A stretch of DNA of 64,000 nt from Acanthaster planci (Eukaryota > Echinodermata > Asteroidea > Valvatida > Acanthasteridae). The notes below the pieces were generated by a model that ran no database searches, was not told where the DNA came from, and saw only the letters and a list, made by a program, of their open reading frames with translations. Positions 36,470 through 46,249 of the stretch are shown here, piece by piece. Every line of letters starts with the position of its first letter. The first letter of the stretch is position 1. A program made the position numbers and the translations under genes. The stretch covers positions 104,913 through 168,912 of the forward strand of contig NW_019091646.1 in assembly GCF_001949145.1 (NCBI RefSeq). Reading direction: 5' to 3'.

Positions 36470-36680
36470 CAATACCTCCCACCGGATCCAGCGCATCCTT
36501 CTACACCATGGCATCAAAGTCTTCCATACTGCCCCCAACAAGATCCAAGCAACTCTCCAGTCTCACAAGGACAAACAAGACCCCAAGACCAAGCCAGGGG
36601 TCTACAGGATCCCCTGCGAATGCGGCAAGGTGTACATTGGCCAAACTGGCAGAGATCTCACTACCAGAGAGAGTAGAAAG
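36470..36680 (+). pseudogene. Penelope-like GIY-YIG endonuclease fragment, opposite strand to the RT
   Basis: The + strand frame gives SHRIQRILLHHGIKVFHTAP and a GVYRIPCECGKVYIGQTGRD block. VYRIPC and VYIGQTGR are the GIY and YIG motifs of Penelope-like nucleases. It is about 300 bp from the start of the RT but in inverted orientation, so two partial copies lie head to head, an arrangement known for Penelope elements. It ends after the first third of the nuclease. Confidence 0.8.
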
Positions 36681-36689
36681 AGTAGAGAA

Positions 36690-38930
36690 AGTAAAAACAA
36701 ATCAAATGAAAAAAAAAGTAACCCCATCCCATAGGAGGTCTTGGGTTGTAATTTAAAATTTTATTTCTTTATGACTACGTTTTGCCTTTTGAATACTTAA
36801 ATTGTTCTTTCCTGAGCTTTCGACTTTTCTACTGGTAAGCAGTGTTCCAGTGGTTAACCTTTGATCTATTGCCTATTCCTTTTGTCAAAAAGCCTGCTCT
36901 TTGTTCAGTTTGTCTTTAATGTTCCTGCTTTCTTAGGAGATCACAGAATGCTCTTTGTATCCACTGCCTTTAATCTTTGACTAGTACACTAGTGTGTACA
37001 CTCCCAGTAAATTTTATAGGAGATCAGCAGGATGTTGAGACACTTAATCCCTAGTAGTTGTTCACACCCAATTCCAAGCTGTGAAAGCATATAAACTTCT
37101 GCTGAGTGCTCATCTGCCTGGATACTAGATGACCAATCAGTATTGGAGTCATGTGTGGCACCTTTTAAGTTTTCCAATGAGAGCCTGAGCTAGTCATGTG
37201 GCAAGGGCACGTTCTGGGGAGCAGTTTGCCCCAGAGTTTTGGCAAGCTGGGCATTCCAAACTTTGCTGTCATGCTGACTACATGCCTGCCAAACTCTGTC
37301 TGCACTCTGCAGTACTTTTTTTCGGACTGGAGGACTTCAAAACCCAAGTCTTCCCCTTATGTTCACGAGTGTTGGCTCTCTATCTTAGGTAAGTTCGAGT
37401 TCCTATTTATATCATTCTATACTATTGTGTATCTTTTCTGGAGTTTAGTCAACGCATTTTTCACTGTGACTCTTGTTGTAAATTGTGAAAAGAAGTTTAC
37501 CGATCAATTATATGAAGTCTGGACTTTGGGATATTTTTGAGAAGTCCAAGCAGATTTATGATGTTGAAAGTTTTGATACATGTATCTTGTAGTTTCCACT
37601 AGCCAGTACTGCTCTGAGACTAGATCCAAAAGAGATGTTCCCTCAGAAAGCTTTGCTTTTTCATTGAGCTAAGGACATGTGTTTCGTGAATTAATTGAGG
37701 CAGTTTGAGTGCACTTTTCAATCACCTTGACTAATAACTTAGTGGAGACTGGGAATAAGTTGTGCTCTTCACTGCATTGAGAAACATGAGCAGATTTTGA
37801 ATATATGTGTAAGTCAAGGCTTATCACCCATCACATCCATGGTGTAAGTAATAGACTGACTGCAGTCCTACAGTTTGGACTGACGCTTTTGAAATGCTTT
37901 TCCGACGACAAGTTTATTTGAACAGGGTTTGTGTATACTCGGTAGATTCTGATATGCATTGCATTCATCAGAAGTTAGAGATATGAATTGTCTCTTGGTC
38001 AAGCTTTAGATTTTGTTTCTATATATACCTACATTGTATATATAACCAGTCTGATTAAGAGTTGGAGCTTTCCTGGATTGATTCCTACCTCATAATGTGT
38101 GGGACTGAGAAACGTATTCCCAGGGAAACCCTGTCTAGTTTTAAGATTTGTTCTAGGTCAATGCCTCAGATATTTCTCCTTCACATGTTAACTTACATGC
38201 AAGATGGTATTATATTGTGAGGTTTTCCTACACGATGTACAGCTACTAAAGCACGTAACTCATAGAAAGTCGATTGTGTTGGTCTGACCCCGTAAAGGTT
38301 ATATTAGTAATGTGGCATGGGCCACTATGCTCTCTATCTAAGTTACTGAACTCCATGTTCTGAAAGAGGGTGCTGGACGGGAGTTTCTGTAGTCCACCTG
38401 AAGAGCTGTCCCAGGCCTCTCAGCCACCAAGCTACACATATTTTGACTTGCAGACACAGCACAAGTACACTAAGGCATCTGCGGCACTAATCACCAGCAT
38501 CAACCTTGCAAGATCTGCAAGTATTCTTTTGCATTACATTTCTTCTGCTGAGCTTTGCCCTTCACTTTTGCCGACTGCCTACCAACACAACGGACTCCTG
38601 TCATACCACCTTGGAACGACTCATCGCAACTCATCTGTACATCTAGAACACTGGTGCCAAATTTTTTTTCTTGAGCTCAAAGTGCATTTAACTCAGCAGG
38701 ATCCTGCATTTTCTGTAAACCGCATATTGTGGCCATTTGTGGCCATCTGAATTGGTGTTCTCTGCATTTACTTTGTATTTCTCGTATTGATTGGCTAGGC
38801 TGTTTCCCTCCAATAAAGCAAAATCTCTTTTGTATCATAAATCCTGAATTGTGTTAAGTCAAGAGTTTTTCAAAAGGGAATAAAATTAATATGAAATTTG
38901 GTTCCTGCTGTTTTGAAATGTGAACCACAG
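36690..38930. other. no gene recognised
   Basis: Intron sequence. A 126-codon + ORF at 38370-38750 has no family I recognise and no evident splice borders. Confidence 0.4.
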
Positions 38931-38939
38931 GTTACATGT

Positions 38940-39545
38940 ATATGACAAAACTAATGTATAGAGGATGAAAGTGAAATAAATTTAAAAAGAAATAAATATG
39001 CAACGGACGAAAGAAGTATATATAGAATGTAAAACAATCCATAAATAGAACAAATTTCAAAGGACAAAGGTGATTTATATAGGATGAAAACTAATTATAT
39101 GACAAAACTCATATATAAACGTTTTTGTTCTATATAATTTTAAGGTTTTCAGTCTGTATATTTTACATTTTGGTGTATATCACAACCGGTCTGGCGTCGA
39201 GGTGGCGGCGCTTCATTCTATTTATTAGTTTTGTTCTATATTTATTAGTTTCACTCAATATTTATTAGTTTTGTTCTATATTTATTAGTTTTGTTCTATT
39301 TTTGTTAGTTTCATTCTACATTTGTTTTGCTCTATATTTCTTATTTTCGTTCTATATTTATTAGTTTCGCTCCACATTTTTGGGTTTCATTCTATATTTT
39401 TTAGTTTCGTTCACTATATAGTAGTTTTATCCTATATATATTAGTTTCGTTCCCTGTATATTGGTTTTTTCTAAATATTGTTTTTGTTCTCTATTTATTA
39501 GTTTCATCGTTTATATATGAGTTTTGTTGTATATCTATTGTCTTC
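38940..39545. repeat. minisatellite-bearing repeat, copy 1 (both orientations)
   Basis: Positions 39224-39545 are a degenerate tandem array of a unit like TATTTATTAGTTTTGTTC. Before it sits a non-repetitive core with CAACCGGTCTGGCGTCGAGG and TGGCGGCGCTTCAT (39183-39217). Positions 38945-39115 carry the related GGACGAAAG/GGATGAAA array in the opposite sense. A second copy is at 52735-53230 and a core-less one at 45060-45240. Confidence 0.75.
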
Positions 39546-39949
39546 ATCCAATAGGGCACTTGCACAGCCATCAGGGTCATGGGCCTGTTGCCCCACAACT
39601 TTGTCTGGAAGACAAGCAGTGTTCTGAAGGTTAGCTGGTCCCACGCTACATACAGCCGCTCAGTGCTTCATGGAAATGCATACCAATTTATGCATATGGA
39701 CTCACGTGCATTACTGCACTTATATAAGAAAGATCTCCATGGTCAGTAGTGACCAATATTTGGTTGCTAACAGTGAGAAATCACGCAGCATCAATCGACT
39801 CCCGCAGATTAATTCAATGGACATAATGTCCTATTTGGTATCAACACCGAGTCCATGTACCGCAAAGACCTTCCAGGTGTACAAGTCTTCGGAGGCTTGC
39901 CAATGGTTGGCTGTTTAACAACAGTGTATATACCTCACCAAAACAACCA

Positions 39950-40135
39950 ATAATCAAGCACTCCCACACTGAAGATCATCAGATCAACTGGAGCCAAGCT
40001 GAAGTCATCACCAGTATCGAACGATGGTATCCCCGCCGCATCAGAGAAGCCATGGAAATCATCAAGCATGACACAGTTCCCTAAGACATTGGCTTCAGCA
40101 TCAGTGATATCTAGCGCCCCATCCTCACATCCCAG
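39950..40135 (+). pseudogene. Penelope-like GIY-YIG nuclease C-terminal fragment
   Basis: One frame reads HSHTEDHQINWSQAEVITSI, then ERWYPRRIREAMEIIKHDTV, P, stop, DIGFSISDI, stop. W-Y-x-R-R-x-R-E-A-x-E-I and the D-x-G-x-x-x-S tail are typical of the end of Penelope nuclease proteins. Both stops are explained by single C-to-T or G-to-A changes (Gln codon and Trp codon). It lies 3.3 kb downstream of the other GIY-YIG fragment and on the same strand. Confidence 0.75.
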
Positions 40136-40480
40136 TCCAATGGGTCTCCTATACCCTATGACTCCCCAGTTAGGTTCCCTCCTTAGCCTATGGGTCTTCT
40201 CTACCCTTGGCACCCAGCTGTTCACTCTCCCACTGCCAACTCCAACTGACACGCTTGAGTAAGCACACACTCAGGTCATGCAGTACCAGGATCCAGCGCA
40301 GCATCCATTGCTCCTGACATCACTGTTCCCGCCTCAACGCTTCACCAAGGTAATTTCTACATCTGGATCCCTCTCTACACCATATAAGCTCCACTCCCAG
40401 TCAGAATCCTGCAGTCTCCTGAAGATGGACAGAATACACTGTTCGAAACGTTGAGCTATTCCCCGGTTCTTCTCAGAACC
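40136..40480 (+). mobile_element. Penelope-like 3' noncoding end
   Basis: After the nuclease C-terminus, the stretch 40137-40175 resembles 36393-36430 (both contain 'tgggtctcctataccc' in similar context). This indicates that both loci carry the same noncoding segment of the element. The 3' part holds the hammerhead-like motif at 40419-40449. Confidence 0.5.
40419..40449 (+). ncRNA. half hammerhead-ribozyme-like core
   Basis: CTGAAGA (fits the hammerhead CUGANGA box), then T, a 6-bp stem GGACAG/CTGTTC around the loop AATACA, then GAAAC. This is the central part of a hammerhead ribozyme. Penelope-like elements are known to carry such motifs in their terminal repeats. CTCAACG at 40334-40340 could pair with CGTTGAG at 40449-40455, but the required U next to the cleavage site is not there, so activity is doubtful. 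Confidence 0.4.
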
Positions 40481-40684
40481 ACACATACTTAAGAAAGTGA
40501 TTTATCCCTGGTGTAATCGAAATCGTTTTACTCATATAGTTCTTTCACCATGAAAACCTTCAAGTCTCAAAATACTGTTTCTTTTGAGTAAATACCTCCA
40601 GAGCTACTGTATTTTTCAAAGTTAGTGCCTGAAATGTTTATCCTTCTTTGAACTTAAATATCAATTAATTTCTGGTTATCATAG

Positions 40685-42075
40685 GTGATGCATTCACACT
40701 CCGTAAGAGAGAAGGCATTGTCACCCTGGGTCAAAGCTACAGATGGCCAGATATGTTGTGCCAGCTGTGACTGCAAAGCTGGACTCGATGAAGTGTGCAT
40801 GCATGTCTTAACACCTTTTTTTGAGATAGATGCAGGACTTTATATTCGAGAGAAAAAGACAGTTACACAGGAGAAGGATGTTACAGCTGCCCCTGAAAGT
40901 AAAGTGGATTTCTCTTCAGCAGCCAAACATAAAAGGCAAATGGATGTGGGTATTGATGGTGCTGGTGATGATTTGAAGGATGTTGGACATGAGAATTGGG
41001 AGGCATCCTCGGTTTCAAGCTCAGCATCATCATTAGCAGAAGACATTTTATTCCTGCAGATATGTGAAAGAATTTCCAGTGATACTGTCAGATCTTGAAG
41101 ATGCCAACACATTTAATCTAAGCTGTTCGAGAAATGTGAAAACATAAAATATGTTTTACAAATACATAAAAATATGGCTGCAAGAAATGTTGAGGCCCAC
41201 TCAAAAACACAAGCTAAATCAGCCCTATGCATGAAGATACCAGGCAGGAAGAATTACTGCATCAAAGGTGAAAAGTGTGTGCAGGACAGATGCAGGTTCT
41301 CCTGCATTAGCCTTATTAAATCCGTGTGTTACCCTGATCTATACGAGTTCACCACGGAAGCAACTCAGTGGCGATGTGAGCATGAAGAACATGTGAGAAA
41401 TGTGTATGCAGACTACATGAAGACAAAACATGCAGGGTTTCATGTGGAAAACTCTAATCTAATTATAAACCTGAAGTATCCATATTTTGGTGAGTCGCCG
41501 GATGGCCTTGTGCGGTGCTCATGCTGCAGAGACATTGGTGTTTGTGAAATGAAGAGCCCCTTTTGTAAAAGGAACAAGTCGATGAAAGAGCCTGCAGAGG
41601 AAAAATCATTCTGCCTTCAACCAGTGGGTGCCACACTTTGTCTCTCCTCAGTACTACTATCAAGTTCAGACACAGACCTCATTCTCTCTTGAGGACACGA
41701 CAAAGTACTGTGACTTTGTCGTGTGGACCAAAGAGAATGCTCACATTGAACATGTTCTTGGTGATGATGCTTTCTAGGGAGACATTGTTTTAGGAGCAAC
41801 CCATTTCTTCAAGACTGGAGTCTTACCAGAACTTGTGAGCAAGCATTTCAGCAAGTTACCACAGGATGTGACCAAGCATCACATGGAAATTAATGATGCT
41901 TCTGAGAAGTAGTGTTATTGTCACCAGGGCAAGAGTGGACGCATGATTCAGTGTGACAATGCAACATGCCAACTCAAACAATTTCATTTCAAATGCCTGA
42001 AGTTCAAAAACACATACAATCCCCCTAAAACATAGTTTTGTCCAGACTGCAGGAACAAAACAAAGCAATGTTTCA
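40685..42075 (+). pseudogene. SWIM-YqaJ-PHD protein, transposon-associated, copy 1
   Basis: An acceptor (TTATCATAG) opens a frame with VMHSHSVREKALSPWVKA and CCASCDCKAGLDEVCMHV, a SWIM zinc finger (C-x-C...C-x-H). At 41340-41560 follows a YqaJ/lambda-exonuclease-like domain: TEATQWRCEHEEHVRNVYAD, then YFGESPDGLVRCSC and VCEMKSPF. These are the acidic SPDG and E-x-K catalytic motifs. After a frameshift near 41610 come QYYYQVQTQ and KYCDFVVWTKENAHIEH. At 41915-42050 a PHD-like finger has CYCHQGKSGRMIQCDNATC, HFKC and FCPDC. Three in-frame stops (41776-42035) are all TAG where Trp is expected. The 5' part (SAP region) is missing. Confidence 0.85.
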
Positions 42076-42750
42076 AAGAAAAATACGTACTCTTCATCCG
42101 TAGAAATATGGTGGACTTAAATCTGAACAAAGTGTGTGCTCAGAGACTTTCTTGTTTACCTTAGATCAAATTTTTCTTTATTACCATGGTACACAGAAGA
42201 TTGACATTTAAGAATATTAACAAGTAACCTGACCAGTACTTGAACCAGTGTACATGCATTCCATTTTATATACTAGTATGTTAGCATGTGTTTATCTAAT
42301 AAGGTTGAGTAATGTAAACTGTTGACATGTTCTATTCAAAACATGAAAAGGGAATAAATGTAAAGTTCACATTTAAATAAAAAGTTATTTACATGTATTT
42401 TGTATTAAGCATTTCAGAGGGGGGGTTCAGAGTTTGGACAAACATTTCAGACTTAGGAAAACTTGTTTATATGATTCAGACTTTCATTCAAATCCATAAA
42501 TTTTGATTACATGTCTTCCTAAATGACAAGTCCGAAGCCTAAAGTCATGTACATGTGGATTGATTCTGTGCTACATGTATGTTACAGAGCTTAAGCCACA
42601 GTTTAATAACACAATAAGAGACTGGAAGATTTGGTTCTGGGTTCATTGCAGTGTAAATAATTGCTTGTGTCCATTAGTTCTGCACATTTATAACTGTCAA
42701 CTTTTCATAGTTTTCTATTATCAAATTAAATTTGGTTTTGCACAGGACTG
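42076..42750. other. spacer between convergent YqaJ and transposase genes
   Basis: No coding homology. The two genes of the element end toward each other here. Confidence 0.5.
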
Positions 42751-42759
42751 TTTTGAAAT

Positions 42760-44867
42760 TGAGGCCAAAATTGAGGCTACATTTCAGGCATCTCTCGTGT
42801 TTTTTCCATATCTAGAGCAGAGAGCTCTGGTTTCCTTTGATATTTGCGGGAATCTCAGCCTCACATCCACAGTAACCAGCATTGTCCTTTATATCAAAGC
42901 CTCTGTCTGCAAGAATGATGTCTTGTGGGGGAAGTTTCCTAAAGAAATTAAAACTCTAGAGTTATGGTTTTGTCTGTTCCTCTGCCACCCCATGCTGCTA
43001 ACAAGAATGAAATCATACCCCGAGGGATTATCCCAATTAGAAACTTGATTGTGTTGTGGTGTTTATAATTGGACCAGGTTTGGGCCCTGGCTTCCAAGCT
43101 GGTAGGCCGGTTACAAAACACTTCAAAACAATCAGTAATTACAGCAACTCTTTTGCCAAATGTCCCACGGAATTGCATAGGCATGGTCTTCCACACCACT
43201 TCCCTATCTGGCCAAACTATCAGACTTGATAAACCATATAGAGCATCTATCCCAGTACTGACAATATGTGAAATTGTAATAATAATAATGAACATTTATA
43301 AAGCGCCAGTACCCGCCACAAACGGTGCTCATGGTGCTAATAAGCAAAGACATCCAATAATGATAAGTTGAGGAATATTAACCAAATGCTTGTCTATGCA
43401 AATATGAATTTAATCTGTTTAATTCCGGTAAAGAGTTCTAAAGTTTGGGTGCTTCAATCTGAAAGCTTCTCTCCCCCCAACAATAATGAGCCATAGTTTC
43501 TTTGAGTAGCTTGCTTTTGGATGACCGCAAACCCAGATGACCTGGAGCATAGAACTGGGCAAGATCACCTAAATAAGCTGGAGCATCACTCTGTAGGACT
43601 CCCTAACAAAGACTCATTAACAAAGAACCAGTATGCCAGGTCTTCATAAGGCACAGCTAGTGTGAGTTTCATGAGAATGATTAGTTGTTGAAACTGGCGA
43701 CACATCGTCTGGTGGGCAGTTTGCTTTTAAACAAGCATTAAAACTGCATAAGTTTAGTTCAGCATGGTTGTTACTAGCCTGTGCTTCCAAAACCGTGTTA
43801 TCAGCTGCAAACATATCAGTCTGCATTGCCATTTCTGTTGTCATGCAGTCAGTTTGTGTGGTCTGTCCTACAGGACCGTGATCTGGCAACTCCTCTGGAT
43901 CTTCTTGGAGTTGGTCTTGTAGGCTCAGAAGTCCTTGCACTGCACACATCTGTGACTTCTGTCTTGTCGTGCTGCCCTCTCATGTCTCTTTTGAGTGAGC
44001 TGCACCGATGCAGTAGCCACTGCCCTGCTATCATGACCCACCCTCTGTGTAGCAGCCCAGTCAGGATTGGTTTCATCCCGCAACTCTGCAGGCTTTCCTG
44101 TTAAATATAAAGGGAAAATGACACCAAACATTAACGGAATGGACACCAGCCTTTTCAACTTCTATCTTATCTTCAGGTTTTACAGTGAACCTCAAACCAC
44201 TTTTGTGAACTTGACTTTGAAAGTATGATGTTTAAAAAAGATGGTACAAAGAAAAATATTTAAACAGCTTTTCAGAGCTTTACCATGTTCACTGGGCCCA
44301 TTACTGCATCGTTCATACCTACATGTAATTATCTCAACCCCCGCCAAAAAAGAGAAAGAAAAAACATTTCTCAAAATTCCCTGTAAATATCACCGATTTG
44401 TGACAGCCCCTTATTTCCCATAATTTAGAAAAACCAACATTGAATCATGGAAGCAGTGTCACAAGGGTCAACACAATCCAAATTAAACATGTATTCTATT
44501 TTGCAAAATAAATTTTAATTCCAGTCAACCCTCATTTTCAATCTGTGCTTTTCACCGTAAACACATTCACGAATTATTTCACGATCAAAAAGGTTAACCT
44601 GGTGTTTCACTAATATGAGAAATATAACTAGTAATATTCAAAATAAGGTCAACAAAGCATACCTGTGATGAAATGTTCAGAACATACTCGATAATTTCCA
44701 ATCTTTTCCACTGAGATGTCTGCCCTGTTGATAAGTGCCAGCCACATGTGCAGTCATCTCTGCTTCAGTTCTTGCTTTTCTTTGCTGTCTTTCACTTGAA
44801 CTTTGGGAATTCTGAGGAAAGACAAAGGGCCTTCTCTGTCTCCACGATTGCCACAGTTCGATGGCAT
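42760..44867 (-). pseudogene. THAP-domain DDE transposase (ISL2EU type), copy 1
   Basis: Exon 1, ATG at 44867 to a CACAG/GTATGC donor at 44663, encodes a THAP zinc finger (C2CH): MPSNCGNRGDREGP, then LALINRADISVEKIGNYRVC and SEHFIT. Exon 2 starts at 44097 after TATTTAACAG and completes GKPAELRDETNPDW, exactly in frame. A Cys-containing linker follows (43920-44080). After a SINE-like insertion the catalytic part resumes: [20 protein letters not shown], then [17 protein letters not shown] and [10 protein letters not shown] (42960-43200). IILADRGFDIKDN with the second Asp is near 42900. The Glu block is missing. An in-frame TGA in the THAP exon and later shifts inactivate it. Confidence 0.85.
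43276..43530 (+). repeat. SINE-like repeat with TTTATAAAGCGCC motif
   Basis: The stretch begins AATAATAATAATGAACATTT and ATAAAGCGCC, with GGTGCTCATGGTGCTAATAA following. Further on come AGAGTTCTAAAGTTTGGGTG and CTTCAATCTGAAAGCTTCTC. This combination is widespread in marine invertebrate genomes. It sits between the THAP and catalytic parts of the transposase, so it probably inserted into an intron or into the dead gene. Confidence 0.5.
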
Positions 44868-45059
44868 AAAAATTTACCATTTTGCTGACATTTACGTAAC
44901 CTCAAACTGCAGATTCTGAAAGTGCGACACAGCGCAGAATATTGTGTGCAGGTGTACTAGTTATGTATTGTGAACATACAGCTGCAGCTGTGTTTGTCCT
45001 CCAGAATGCACACAGGTCCCCATGCGTCACAAACTTTGACCTTTTGAACTCTTGTGCGA

Positions 45060-45240
45060 GCACCCTATATAAATCACCTTTGTCCTTTAAATGTACTTTT
45101 GTCCTATATATATACATTGGTTTTGTGCTTTATGTATTACTTTCATCCTGTATACACTTCTTTGGTCCTTAATATATTTGCTTTTTATATTTATTTCACT
45201 TTCGTCCTACATATATAAGTTCTGTTTGATTTTTTTTCAC
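45060..45240. repeat. minisatellite-bearing repeat, copy 3 (no core)
   Basis: Repeats of a TTTYGTCCTATATATATA-like unit (TTTGTCCTTTAAATGTA, TTTTGTCCTATATATATAC, TTTCATCCTGTATACAC, TTTCGTCCTACATATATAAG). This is the reverse complement of the GGACAAA/GGATAAAA array at 52790-52940. Confidence 0.65.
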
Positions 45241-45599
45241 AATAAAGTCATAAAGAGCACCCCATACAAAATACATGGGATAAATTCTTGGTCCCACATG
45301 CATGGAAAATAAACTGAATGAAATAAAATTATATGATTAAAACCATCTGGTTGAAAAAAAGGTAGGATTTTTCCAAACTAAGGAGGTGGCTTGTAGTGAC
45401 ATCAAGTGGATAGATCTCTTTCAAAAGAGGTGTGGTTCTGATAAGAACTGGGGAGTGTGTACTCAACGATTTGACCAGTGTGCTTTGGTCCTCCTCCCAG
45501 AAGGAGATCTGTTCTTTTGCTTTGGGTTGCTACAAGACCAGATGTAAAGTGTAAACAGACTCAAATGGATTGATAATTCTATAAGTGGTGTCACACACA

Positions 45600-46240
45600 G
45601 CCTGTACATCCTTATTGTCTTTTATCACGATTGACCTCATAAGGTCCATTCCACGACCTTTGCCATCTGTCCAGCCCTGCCTGCCATTAGCTCACACTGG
45701 TTTGAGATAGTTGCTCAAAGGTGCTGGGATAGAATTTCCCAGTGGACACATGCCTGGTTAATGGTCTGTTCAAATACTTGGTCAGCAGGGAAACTGGCAA
45801 AACCATGGTTATCTTGTCTGTACACAGTGAATTCACCGTCAAGAGCAGCATGAACTTTGGATGAGTTGTTGACAGGCTGTGGATTTTCAACCAATATGCC
45901 GGGAGATACCTTGAGTACTTTGTATACTCATAGGCAAAGAACCATGGAATAGAGGAACTTACAGCAGACAAGTGAGACAGGCAATCCCCCTCTCTTGTGG
46001 CATGAATGAAAAGCAGCAAGGTTTAAACCATATTTATTTATGAAGACCAGAACTCAAAAGTAGGCATTATGGACTGACCTGATGAGTGAAACATACTTCT
46101 CTACAAGTGTGCAATACTGGCTGCTTATGACACAATCAGTGTACATGTACCCTGTGCTGGGAAATGTCTGCATTGTCCGTAATCCATCTGACGCTGGTGT
46201 TTGCTCCACATCACTGAAAGCCTTCAAAAAGATTGTCATC
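45600..46240 (-). pseudogene. ORF of an unnamed recurrent invertebrate family, broken
   Basis: The minus strand gives HATREGDCLSHLSAVSSSIP, then WFFAYEYTKYSRYLPAYW (45900-46019). In the next frame follow DGEFTVYRQDNHGFASFPAD and QVFEQTINQ (45770-45850). Then come GRGMDLMRSIVIKDNKDVQA and INPFES (45590-45660). From memory, proteins with this order (R-x-G-D/W, ...Y-x-x-Y-x-R-Y-L-x-x-Y, D-G-x-F-x-V, D-Q-x-x-E-x-x-x-N, then N-P-F) recur in cnidarian, echinoderm and other genomes, often multi-copy; I know no function. Frameshifts near 45850 and 45770 break it. It lies just outside the THAP transposase and could be a different element. Confidence 0.6.
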
Positions 46241-46249
46241 TGAGCCCTT

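Noticed and set aside
38370-38750. 126-codon + ORF as a host exon
   Set aside because: No recognisable domain, no splice signals that fit, and Ser/Leu-rich composition expected by chance.
42560-43048. 162-codon + strand ORF
   Set aside because: It overlaps the minus-strand transposase region, whose motifs are clear; no homology on the + strand.
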